Part shown: positions 12,577 through 24,000 of the stretch, one piece after another
Numbering within the stretch: position 1 is the stretch's first letter
Layout: every line of letters starts with the position of its first letter
Assembly (NCBI GenBank): GCA_965178125.1
Contig: OZ237757.1
Coordinates: forward strand, 248,001-312,000
Origin: Bilabrum cf. latius
Taxonomy: Eukaryota > Bigyra: Bicosoecida > Bigyra > Bicosoecida
Direction of reading: 5' to 3'
Length of the DNA stretch: 64,000 bases
The notes under the pieces: generated by a model
The model's input: only the letters and a program-made list of their open reading frames with translations
Database searches by the model: none
What the model was told of the DNA's origin: nothing
Position numbers and translations under genes: made by a program

Positions 12577-13556
12577 TGCGCGCATTAATTCACCGCAACG
12601 CACAGTCTCGACTCCACGCTAGAAAGCCTCTCCAACTGGCAAATACGATGGAACACCAACATCTGAGTCATTCAACGACCCTAACTGCGGTAACAGAGGC
12701 AGGGTCTAGAAAGCAAAAGGAGCCAATTTCTCCCACTGGTGGACAGTCTTGCTCGCACTGGGGAAGACGAGCCACTGCTAGTTCGTGCAATCTGTAAAGC
12801 CGACTACCCGGTCGTGAAAAAACATGATAGCACTCTTGCTGCGTGGTAGATTGCTGCCCCTATTTCATTCTCAACCACGGTGCTCACATTATCCAGCCCC
12901 AGCGATCCGCTCTCTAGAGACCACGATCGCTTTCTAGAAACCACGCTTCCTTGTTCACTTCCTGAATGAATTGATCCTGTGTTGTATGTGCAAATAGTTC
13001 GAGCAGATGGCTATAGTGTACAACTAGAACGGCGCTAGCGGCCAAGATGTGCTGCCATGCCACTATGCTTCGTCACTGCTACTCGTAGTCCATTTACTCT
13101 CATACATGTTGGACAACATCGAAATGTACCCGAACAAAATCAACAAAAACAACCATTTACAATAGGATCGACCTGAAAATACTGCAATGACGCGTCAGAT
13201 CGTCCAGAAAGTCAGCACTTGCACCTGGCCAGCACCATGTGCAACCGACAAGCAAATGACTCAGAAATTTTCTCGGTGATTGATGATTACTTCTCACCTA
13301 TCTGTGCATCTACATTCACTGACATGATTTAGGAGGGAATAATAAACAAGGATGGGGAATATTATAGAGGAAGGGGAGGAGCTTCCTATCACACGAAGCC
13401 CGGAGGCCGTTGGTGAGCAGCGACTGGTTCAGGCGCCAATCCGATCACGATATTGGCACGTTATACAAAATACGGTAAAATCCGGAGCGATAAAATACCA
13501 TTTATAAATGGCTATTCTGGACAATTTTTGAGCTGTAGCAGAAGCATGGGTTGGTA
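12577..13556. other. Divergent intergenic region between CCT and TBC genes
   Basis: About 980 bp, clearly richer in A+T than the flanking genes, with stop codons in all frames and no supportable coding segment. As the two flanking genes diverge from it, it should hold both promoters. I see a near-repeat of TCTAGAGACCACG / TCTAGAAACCACG at 12914-12947 and an AT-rich palindrome near the TBC start. Confidence 0.6.
13498..13511 (+). promoter_or_regulatory. Perfect 14-bp palindrome containing TATAAA upstream of the TBC gene
   Basis: CCATTTATAAATGG is a perfect palindrome with an embedded TATAAA, 45-60 nt upstream of the ATG at 13557. A TATA element is possible; the function is inferred from position and sequence only. 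Confidence 0.35.
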
Positions 13557-13559
13557 ATG
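13546..13559 (+). promoter_or_regulatory. Three-codon uORF whose stop overlaps the TBC start
   Basis: ATG-GGT-TGG-TAA at 13546-13557, where the last A of the stop is the first base of the main ATG (TAATG). Such overlap can allow termination-reinitiation. It matters only if the mRNA begins upstream of 13546 and if ATG 13557, not ATG 13620, is the real start. Confidence 0.3.
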
Positions 13560-16448
13560 TGGCCGTTGAGAGAACTGTCTACTTCAAGATCTACATGGCG
13601 CAAGGAGCTTAGCCTGGCTATGGCCAGCAGCCACGATGGTGCATCAGCTCAGCAGTCACTGCTTGATAACTCCACGCTGGCATCAAGCGTATGGAGCGGC
13701 ATACCCGGAGCATTGCGAGACCAAGCCTGGCCAATATTAATTGGGAATGACTTGAGGGTGAATCCATCCTTGTTTCTAGCACATGCTGACCGGGGTCGGC
13801 TCATTCGACTTGCTGCTTTGCAACAGAGGCAATCGCAAAGATTCCAGCCCAATGTGCAGGCATCAGCAATGAATGGGACTGAAATTTTGGGAGACCCCGC
13901 GAAGGCCTCGAAGCCACCTGTCGCATCCAGCAAAGGCTCTCCTGGTGCAACGGCTGGTGCTATCACGGAGGCAGGCCAACCCGGCTCTGATGACCTCAGC
14001 GAGGAGCCCATCCAGCACAGCGCAGAGCTGCTCCGCCAGCTTCCTCTCGTGGGACAGGACGAGTCCAGCCGGCACATTGCAGTGGACGTGTATCGAACGT
14101 TCCCCGAGCTGCGCGCCTTCTTCTGCCAGGGCGGGCCGCTGGAGCGCCCGCTCCTCGCCGTGCTGGACGCGATGGTCTCCTTCCGCCCGGACATCGGGTA
14201 CATCCAGGGCATGTCTTTCCTAGCGGCATTTTTGCTGCTGCAGGTGCACGACCCGTGCACCGCATTCCAGTGTATGGCCAACCTAGTCGTCACTCGACCG
14301 TGGCTCGCCGACTTTATCCACATGAGGGAACCCGCCATGCGCGCGAGGGTCAAGGCCATGTGGCAGCAGCTGCAGGAGCAAGATGGTGCCCTCGTGTCCC
14401 ATCTGGACGGCCTCGGGTTCGAACCCCAGGTCGTGGTCTTCACCTGGGTGCTCACCCTGTTCACGCAGGGGCCCTCGATCGACGTGGCGGTGCGGCTGTG
14501 GGACTGCCTCATGTTCCACGGTGAAGAGGCCGTGTGGCGGGGCTGCATGGGGCTGTTCCTCGCGCTGAGGGAACAACTCCTGGCGGCGGGTGGGTTCGGG
14601 GAGGTCATGCAGGTGCTCGCCAAGAGGTCGCTGCCGATCGAGGACCTGCGGGGGGGTGGTGCCGCTGTTGCAGAGGTGGGTGCAGAGGCTCAAGCGATGG
14701 GTGCTGCAAGCGCTGAAGTGAAAGGTATTAATGTACATGTAGATGTGGATTTGGATGGTAAAGGGACAGGTGGAGATCAAACGGATGCATCAATGGATGC
14801 TGCAACGGACCATGGGAAGAAGTCGACCAGTGCTCTACAAGGGGCCAACCCAGCAGCAGCAGCAGAAACTGGGAACAGCGACGAAGCAGAGGCTGCCGAA
14901 CGGGCCTCTAGTGGGAGTACTGCGGCAGCTGGTCCTGCGAGCAGCTCCGTGGAGGCACCACCGGGGGAAGCCGCCGGTGCACCAGAGGCAGCCAGCAAGA
15001 GGGCACAGCCGGCCCCGTTCCTGACGTCCAGCATGTCTCCCCTAGCCGCTCTCAAAGCGGAGCAGGTGCTTGCAGCCGCGCGCGGCGCCCGCTTCGACCT
15101 GCCTCGGTTCCAGCAGCAGAGCGAGGACAGGCTGGCAGCGATGCTGGTGGTGCAGCGGCAGCAGTAGCAGGCTAGGGAGGCCAACGGCGCCGCGCGAAGG
15201 AGGCGGTTCCGCAGGCGAGCCTAGGGTGGAGACCCCACTGTCAGGGGACAACCTAGCGAGGCTGCAGATGGCGCTGGAACCTCAGTGGCAGAACAAGGAA
15301 AGCAGCAAAAGTCACGCGCGGGAAGTCCCATCGGACCAGGCAGCATACGTGATGGTGCAGACGATGCCGGGCGCCGCGCATCAGCATCCAGGGTTCCGGA
15401 TCCAAATGCAGTCAAGCCAGGTGGTGGGGACTCTCCCGGCAGCACACCCAGTGCCAGCCCCACCCCTGGTTCCTAGGCCGCTTCTGCGTCTGCCGATGCT
15501 GGCTCGACGGGCGGGCTTGGTCTCAGGATCAGGGTTGAGCCCGGGTGGTTTGACAGACAAAAGGGCGAGGAGGAGGAGGAAGGAAAAGGAGGAGCGGAGC
15601 CGAGGGGGGATCGAGCTGGCGAGGGGATTCGGAGGCAGGTGCCCGTGCGGAACCGTCGCGCCGTGTCCGAAGCGGCGCCGCGCATGGCGAGCCGACGGAA
15701 CCGGAGCAGCGGCAGTGGATCCGCCGAGCTAATCATATAGGGCGAGAACGAGAATGAAATGGGAGGCAGGGACAGGGACAGGCGCGGCAGCAGTGGCGGT
15801 GACCTGCTGGCATCGGCCCGCGATGCGGCCAGGACCCTTGCTGCCTCGGGGTCACCCCTGGGAAGAGCGGGGGCCATGCGCGGGGGGGGTCCAAAGGGGG
15901 GGGGCGGGAGCTCGCGGTCAGGCGTGACGAGTGACGAGGATTTTGTGACGAGTGATGACGAGCCTTCGGGCGAGCTGGGAGAGCTGCACGACAGGGTCGC
16001 GAGCCGGTTCGCGAGCAGGGGTCAGGGTGTGACGAGTGAACGTGGGAGGTGGGCGGGGTTAGGATCTGGAGGCCTGTCTATGGGCGGGATGCGGGGGGCT
16101 GGTGCCGGCGCTGCCAGTGGGGTGGAGTCTGTGGTGGGCGGCCTGCCATCAGGGAGCGGAGCATCACTGCGCAGGCGGGCCTCGACTTCTGCTGAGGCTG
16201 CAGGTGCGGTGACCGACGCGGGCCAGGGGGTATCTGAGCCGGTGCTTGGAAGCTCTGTTGCCAGGGGTGGTGCCTATGAGGCCAGTGTGCCGGGAAGAGG
16301 GGCTGGGCAGAAGCTGGGCGCCGCTGCCGCCGCAGCCACTGCTGCTGCTACTACCGCGCGTGACACCACTGGCAAGATGGGTAGTACTGCGGGTGGCAAG
16401 GGTGGCCCGAGGGTGAGGGCACGCAAGCCGAGAGGCGACGTGGGTTGA
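13557..16448 (+). CDS. TBC-domain Rab GTPase-activating protein
   Basis: A single exon of 964 codons ends in TGA. The TBC domain spans roughly residues 30-370: WSGIPGALRDQAWP at the start, the arginine-finger motif IAVDVYRTFPE (IxxDxxR) and the glutamine-finger motif YIQGMSFL (YxQ), so both catalytic fingers are present. An acidic, Ala-rich insertion separates the first helix from the fingers. The rest is a disordered Ser/Gly/Ala/Arg-rich tail. TAGs at 15165-15167, 15222-15224, 15474-15476 and 15738-15740 all lie in that tail; the first is embedded in a Gln run CAG CAG TAG CAG. Expected role: switching off a Rab in endomembrane traffic; the substrate Rab is unknown. In-frame ATG 13620 is an alternative start. 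Confidence 0.9.
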
Positions 16449-16675
16449 GGACGATTGGCGGGTGGATGATGTAAGCTGTGTTGCGCAAAGTGGGTGCTGC
16501 GTGCCTTGTTGCGACTCCTGGCACAGAATCACCTCCCTGGCCCAGAATGGCCTCCCTGGCCCAGAGTCGCCTCCCTGGAGTGGAACATGCGTCATCGCCA
16601 AAAACCTGGCGCCGCGCAGTCGCCGCGTGACGGATCCTCCCGCAAACAGCAAGTTGACGCAGAAGCCTGGCCGCT

Positions 16676-19600
16676 ATGGGAAGTCTGACAGAGCTTCTCG
16701 ACCTTGCGGCCAGCTTTCTTGATCAGAATGAGATTGATGCATCCCTAGCTGTATATACCGAGGCAGCCGCAGCTGCTGCAGCCGCTGAAGACCTAAGCAA
16801 CCAAGCAGCGGCCGTGAGTTCCATGCATTCACCGTACCCACAGAATTTCGAAGAAAACGCTTGTATTTGATAATAATAGGGTATCATTTATCCCTTTGCC
16901 GCAGTTTGCTGGGATGTCTGCAGTCTCAGCGGAGGCAGGGAGGGACGAGGACGCCCTAAACTGCAGCCGGATGGCATTCCGCCTGCACGAGCGGTCCGGC
17001 AACAGGAGAGGGCAGGCCGAATCTCTTGTCGCGGTTGGAATGGCACACGAGCAGCTGGGCGACTTGGATGCAGCGGCGCTTGCCATGACGCGGTGCATGC
17101 GCCGCTACACCGACTAGCTTGCCGAGTGCGACAAGGCGAGGTCTTGGCTGCGAAGGCATGCCGGCCGCACGTCTGGCAGGGGCTGGAAGCGTCACCGAAA
17201 CGAGCGAGCAGCGGCCGCATTGGCTGGTATGGGCGGAGCATCCCCCTAGGGCGGCAAGTAGTAGCAGCAGCAGCAGCAGCAGCTGTCCTCTCGACAAGCA
17301 GCCAGGATCAGCAAGGGGCACGTGAGCTCCGGGGCAGCTCCGGGTGACCACCAGAAAGCAGCCGCTGTGGCACAATCCCGAAGGCGGGCCCAGCCCCATG
17401 GTGCGTCAGGTGGGCTATTCTCCAGGGTGGCAGGCGCGTTTTCTGCCGCCACGGCGCCGCCCGCCCCGCCCTCCCCCGCGCCGGCGCCGGCACCGGCCAA
17501 ATCCAAACCCACGCCTACGCAAGCTCACGAATAGCCCCATTCGAACGCGACTGCTGCAGCAGGCAAGGCCTCCTCCTCCCCAGCACAAAAGCACCCGCAC
17601 CACCCTCGCCGCCACCTCCCCGCCGGCAGCGGACGAACGGATGACGCTCGCGCGTCGCAGGGCGCCTCCTGCATGGAGTTCGGATTTGAGAACCTTCAGT
17701 TCGCCGACGTGGTGACCCGCACTCGTCACACCATGAGCGTGATGGCCATCGCCAGCCAGTTCCTCATGGCCAAGTCCAAGGCCGTGGAAGCCTACGTGCG
17801 GGCCCTCGAAGAGGCTGCGGGGACCATCCCGACTCGGGCAGTCGGGGTCAGCACGCAGATCGCCGCCATGCAGACGAACGTACGGCCGCCCACGCTGGGG
17901 CCCAGCGGTACCGCGGGATCGGGCAGCGGGCCGCATGGCGAGTCAACGCCCGCGTCTGCGCAGCAGCACGGTGGCTTGCAATAGTCTTCTGACGGCATCC
18001 CTCTGTTCGCGGATGACGGCGCTTTCGGGGCGACCGGCTCCAGCGGTGCGGAGGGGGGCCGCAGCCGCGCCGGAACCGAGAGCTCCGGCTATCTCGATGA
18101 CAGGTCTTCTTCACCCGCTGGGGCGCAGGCAGACGCGGGCAGTGGCAGTGGCAGCAGCGGCGGCGGCGGCGGTCTATTCGCTATGGGCAGCTCCATGCTG
18201 CGTGGCATGGCCACCAGTATAGCAAAGAGGGTCTCGGGCCGGGGAGCCAGCTCCTCTGAAGCGCCCCTCACCACCGACCAGTCCACCATGTTCACTGCCA
18301 TCGCCGCGCTGAGGACGCAGACCCAGCGAGACATCGGTCACCAGGTGTCTATCGGTCGCATCTACCGCACACTGGGCCAGGACCTGACCGAGCGCCTCCA
18401 GAAGGACGCTGCCTCGAGGGATCGAGCACTCTCCCAGGCGACGACGGTGGTTGACACGGTCACTGCCGCGACCCAGGCACTAGGGCGCGCCAACCAGAGG
18501 CTGAGGAGGGGCCAGAACCAGGAAGACGAGGCCCGGCTGCGGCTGCAGCAGTCCCAGCACGCGCTTGTGCTCGCGATGGAGGCCGCGGGGGGCGACAGGG
18601 AGCGGATGCGCAAGTCAAGAGGCGTGGCCCCTGAGTAGGCGGTGCGCCAGTGGAGCGAAAAGCTACAGAAGGCCGTAGAGGAGGTTGGACTGGCAGAGCG
18701 AAGCCTCCGCACCTGTGCCACGGCACTAGTGGTGGCCCGCAACGAGCGTGACCAGGTCCTCGCCGCGTGCGCACAGCAGCTGCAGGCCCAGGAGGTGCGC
18801 CGGCTGGCCCGGATCGCAGAGGTTCTCTCCCTGCTGAGCGACACTGAGCGGGCGACGCTGGAGCAGGCGCTTCACGAGCACGAGCGCACGGCGCAGGCAG
18901 TGGGCAGGGTCGACGTCGGCAGCGACATTCGCATGTTCGTGCACAAATCTAGGGTGGCGCAGGTGCTGCGGGACCAGAGGGCGGATCTCAGGGATCGGCG
19001 GTCTGCTGCCGCCGCGCGCCGCCGAAGGAAGCAAGCCAGGGAGGCGGACGAGGCCATGCGGATGGCCGTGGGAGTTGCGGGTGGTGGTGCAGGCAAAGGG
19101 CGTGTAGCAGAGAAGGGGGCAGAATCGAAAGCATCCTCTGGGGATATAGCAGGCGGGGGGCACTCAGCAGCGACGCCAGCTGGGGGGTCAGCCGAGCCAT
19201 CTGCCGGAGCGAAGACCACGGCAGCGCCGTCGAAGCCCGGCCAGCCGTCCCAGAAGGAGCAGGCAGCGCTGCGCGAACGACGGAGGAAGCGGAAGATAGC
19301 CGCCACTGCGGAACTGGCCGAGTACCACCGGCGCCGCGCGATGGGCAAGGTGTTCACACCGCGGCTTGAGCACACTGGCGTCTCCGAGCAGGACGAGCAC
19401 GGCTTTGAGGTGGTGCCTCAGCCCGCCTCCGCCACGGCTAGGCATCTCTTCAGCGCGGGTCATCTCGAAGACCTCCGGAGGCTGGCTCAGCCAGTGAGGA
19501 GGTGGGTGCGTGGAATCATGAACGGGAGAGGAGGCGAATTCAGGGGCGTATGCGGCGTTCGTGTGTATAGCGACGACCATAGCGCAAAGCTAGGAGGTGG

Positions 19601-20864
19601 AGACGTGAGTAAGGAGTCGGGAGCAGGCGATGGTGCAAGTGAAGGTGAAGGTCATGCCGGTTCGAATATCGTCGCAGGCCTTACTGCTGATTCCTGCGTT
19701 GACTCCGATGCGATTCTGAAGCTGCCTGCGGGCAGGATCTTGTTTCTTCGGTGCCTGAATGCCTGGCGGGCCCATCGGAAGAGCATACCGTCGAGGTTCG
19801 GTCGAGCGTGCCGCGTGATGTGGTGGTTCTTGGATTGGTGTAAGCAGACGGAGGACGTTGCAGCGGCAAAGATGCTGATGGTGCTGTCAGAAACGTTCTG
19901 GGACGCGGAGGCGAAGGCGACGGATGCATCAGCGGACTCAGAGATTGCCGCACCAGGTGCAGGCAGCGCTGAAACAGGTGACGCAGCCGATGAGGCAATC
20001 TCTGAGTCAGCTGCGAGCGACGACGCCAAAGGAGATGCAGATAATAGTGGCGATGCAGAAGGTTCCTCTCCAGGCATTGCAGCCGACGCACAGCAGTTAG
20101 ATAGTGAGGGTGCCAGCCCTGGTAGTGCGGGCGAGAAGCAAGCATTGAGCATGCCAACGTCTGGTGTGCTACCACTGGCGACTGGCAGAAGCCGAGAGTA
20201 CCTGCAGAGACGCATCCAGTCGCATCCAATCTGGCAGAGCACTGCTCTGTGGGAAGAGGCCCTATATCGAAGCGCTAGAGAGGAGGTGGCGCGCGTGTAC
20301 GATCCATCGGCGTAGACGCAGGCGTCTGCGTTTAGTGCTCGGGGCGTGACGGCGTCCGCGACCGATACGGATGAAGATGAAGCGGGGGTCACTGCACCAG
20401 AGGGCGGAAAGGGACAGGAAGTTGGCTCTGACTCTGGCCCTGGCGATTCCGCGGGGAAGCCCACGGGCAGCAGTGATGACGGTGGGAGTAGCAGTAAGAC
20501 TGCGCCTGATACACCAGAGCAACCAAGCAACGCGCCGGCGTCCGGCACTGGCACCGCTGGCGACACTGCGAGCTCTCCAGACGCGGCGAGCGCCTCTGAC
20601 GCTGAGGCTGTGGACCGAAGGCGCAGTTCCTCCGCGGTGCCTGACCTGCCCGCCATCTTGCCCGGTAGTGGAGACTGGCACTACCAGTACCGCCAGATCT
20701 TGTTTGGCTAGCTCGGGAGCTACACGATGAACATGCGGTCGTTCGGGCTGCCAGAGCCTGAGGTGCAGCGGGTGGTCAAAAGGCTTGCGTTGGGGAACGG
20801 CATGCCAATGGACATGGTGAGCGTGCTCATTGCTGATGCTCGGTCTGCTGAGGACGATGATTAA
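16676..20864 (+). CDS. TPR / F-BAR membrane-curvature protein with SBF2- or KIAA0513-like C-terminal module
   Basis: Two exons (16676-16813, 16905-20864) give 1,365 residues and stop at TAA. The exon junction joins a TPR-like helical array (residues ~1-120, with AGRDEDALNCSRMAFRLHE). Then comes a basic/Pro linker carrying a poly-Gln run. An F-BAR domain (~300-710) starts FGFENLQFADVV, with the long charged helices typical of FCH/CIP4 proteins. A final module (~970-1365) contains LKLPAGRILFLRCLNAWRA, HPIWQSTALWEEAL and NMRSFGLPEPEV, resembling the conserved region of SBF2/KIAA0513 proteins (moderate confidence). Nine TAGs: 17115, 17247, 17259, 17262, 17532, 17982, 18636, 20313 and 20709 (first base). 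Expected role: membrane tubulation linked to trafficking. The combination of modules is unusual. Confidence 0.83.
16814..16904 (+). other. Intron 1 of the TPR/F-BAR gene (91 nt)
   Basis: Donor GTGAGT, acceptor TTTGCCGCAG, phase 0. It contains in-frame TGA, TAA and TAA near 16868, so it must be removed; splicing rejoins two halves of a TPR-like helix. Confidence 0.85.
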
Positions 20865-21074
20865 TCAAGAATTTCCCCTGGTCAATCGTCAAGCCGTATC
20901 AATATTGTTGGCCTGCTTGGCGTTAGTACGGTGTATTGAAGTTCTGCTGATTTGGCCTAACATCTAAAAGTAAGCTATATTGAGATTAAAACATACGGCT
21001 AGTCCACTCCTGTACCCATCCGTGCGCTCCGTCTGAGATTCAGTGCCTAGCCTAGCCTAGTTACCACTGATAAC

Positions 21075-24000
21075 TTACCAGGCCTAAATCTGCTTGAAAG
21101 CGCGATTCCGCTCTAGAAAACCACAACCATCGTCATCCACATTTCGGATGCTAATATCTCTTGCCCCGTCACCAGCTGCCCTCAAGTGTTCAATCAGCTA
21201 CGGTGAAGCCTTGACCTTCCCCGCAATGCCTCCCGATTCCATATCCCCCGCACGGTCCACGCAACGACCAAACAGCTGATACCGTGGCATCTGCGTCCCA
21301 ATCACGCCAGCCATGACTGGCCCGCAATGCACGCCGATGCGAGCACGCAGCCGCATGCCCCCTGGTGCCTGAAATCCCCGCACGACTTCAAGCATGTCCA
21401 GGGCACACTTAGCGATGACGACAGAGCTGTGCTGGGGGTGCTTCGCGACTGGTGCTCCGCAGCAGACCAGAAATGCATCGCCAATCGTCTCAACCTTGTA
21501 GGCTTTCCGCCTCGCAACGATCTGGTCGAACTCCATGTACAATCCATCCAGCATCCCGACCACCTAGTGAGGCCCTAGTCGAGCGCTCAAATCAGTAAAT
21601 CCGACCAGATCAAATTGCAGCAAGCTCACCGGCTGCGTCTGGTGGCATGTGAGCTGCTGCACTACAGACAGCCTGCCCCTTGGTGCCGCTGCCGCTAGAG
21701 ATCCGTCGTCTGCCTGGCTCGTTGCACTAGAAATCGATACCCTGGAGTGCTTGGAATGAGTTGAAGGGCCTTCCGGGGCGTCATCGACCACAACACGCGA
21801 GCTGAAGCTGGAACTTGCGCTGGAAGTCGCTCCTGACAGGGACACGATAGCGAGTTGCTCTGAGTCCGCGCTGGCACCATTTTTTTCAGCACGTGCCGTT
21901 TGAGATGCGCCTCGCTTTGGGCCGCCGTCATCTACTGCTGCAAGCACTACTGCTTCATCGTCTGTTTCGTCGTTTCTAGTCGCACTAATCACCGTATGCT
22001 CGTTGCCTGGGTGCACTCGTCTGCCTGATCCGACTTCACCCACCATCTAGCCAGCCATCCATGCAGCTACATCGTACGATGTCTAGCATAAAGCTAGCAG
22101 CCCTGCTGTCCGAGCAAGGAAGTGCACCCAGCTCTCATCGTCTGCTGCCTCGAGCATGTCAGCCAGCCCGCCGCTCCCCATGGATAGCAGGCGCGAGCTG
22201 CTTGTATCGACCCCAGAGCGCTTGAGCATCATCTTCGTCACTTGCTCCGGCAGCATGGCGTGCAACATGTTCGCGGTGGCCTTCTGCCCCTGCTCAGCAA
22301 TGTACCTGACGTAGTAGTCCTGACGGGCCGCCATCTCGTCTTGGTAAAGGATTGCAACGTGAAGCAGCAGCATCACAACGGTCCACAGAATCGAAGCGGC
22401 ATAGCCGCCTTCTTGCCTAATGAGCATCACAACAATGAATCTCAGTCCAATGTCCGCGACAGATGCGAGCTGAGCTGTGTAAGGAAGGCTGAAGCAGTAT
22501 CCGCCGACCATTGCCACCAGCAGGCAGGAGCTCGCCAGTCCGAACGCATGCGTAGTTTCCCCAGAAATGGCATCGCCAAAATCTCGTATCCTGCTGCCGT
22601 ATGGACTGCCTGCGAGCACTCCCAGCACCCTGTCGATGTCCATTGCCCACGTCACCGAGAGGATGCAAGCCCATGCAATCCAATTTCCAGTCAGCGCGTC
22701 CGTCGGGGTTGGCGATTGCAAGTCGGTCTCGACACGATCCTCTCCTGTCGGCGGCTCGTCGCCATGGATATCACTCGAGCGGGCGCACAGCCCGCAACAC
22801 GTGCACGGGCAGCATCGCAAGGAACCCACGCCGCGCAGAACCCTCATCCAGGTTCGCTGCAGGCAAGGGAACCGCCCAGCACGCAGCACCCCGTGACCGA
22901 CGTTTAGGACCAGCACAGGCACGCACAGCAGGAAGGATTGCAGGTAGGCCCCGGCTGCTAGTCTCTCCAAGGTGATCCATAGCATCGCCATCACTAGAAA
23001 TCCAGCGCCCAGGGCGGCCATGCCAGGGGCATGCGACAGCCTGTAAGTCTAGAAGGCAGCTTCAACAGGAGCATCATCGTGCTGGTACCTCAGATCAAAT
23101 GCGCCTAACTGCGCCCTTGGCAGCTCTGGCACATCTATGTCATCGTTTGTACCCGCTGTAGCGCTATCAGTCTCCGAATTAGCCACACCGCTCGATTTCG
23201 CGGGCTCTGCAGAAGTCTTTGTAGAGTCTCCGCGCCTGGTACCGCTTCCATTGCCATGTGTAATCTCAGATGTAAGCCGCCCGTGTGCACTCTCTCGGGA
23301 TTCATCGAGCGATTCAGACACGCGCGTCATACCAGGAGCACGCTGCCCGTCAGTACCTATATTGGCACCGTCGCCATGATCATTGCTTTGCTGCTTCCCA
23401 TCGCCGTCGCTGTCCCCGTCTTCTTCCTCCACCACTTGCACGGCTCCGATCTCCTCATCGAGGCTTGACATTCTCGCCGCCTGAGCTTGTTGGTCCTTGC
23501 CGCGCACTGGCGGTCCGGACAGACCGTCGCCTTCATATTCTAAGGATTCAGAGAGGACGTTGGCCCCGCCCATCAAATCCATGAGCTGTGCTGCCACATT
23601 GCCCCCGGCCGCCCCTCCAAAGTAGTCCCCGACGCTGCTGCCCGGCGTGTCGGCGGTTCTATCCCTGGCCGCATCACCAGTGCGCCGCATTCCGAGCAGA
23701 CTGCCTGTACCAGTGTCCGATGCGCTGCCACCATCATCATCATCGTTGTCGTCCTCTATGTTGCCTTCTTCAACCACAGCATGTTTGTGCATGAGCGACG
23801 CAGTGCGGCTGAAGATCATGCTGCCACCCGCCTAGCCACCCTTAGCCCCGCCAAACGATAGAGAATGCCGGATGGAGCCCCAGCCGCCGCGCTAACCACC
23901 AGAGCTGCTGCTCCTCCTTGAAGAGGCAGGCTGGTCTGCCGTGCTTGCATACAAGCCCGTGCGGTCGATAATTTGGCTGCCGGCCACACGCTGCTTGATT

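Noticed and set aside
14405-14430. tRNA T-loop-like GGTTCGAACCCC
   Set aside because: It lies inside the TBC domain coding sequence and no acceptor or anticodon arm can be built around it. I found no tRNA gene, including no tRNA(CUA), in this window.
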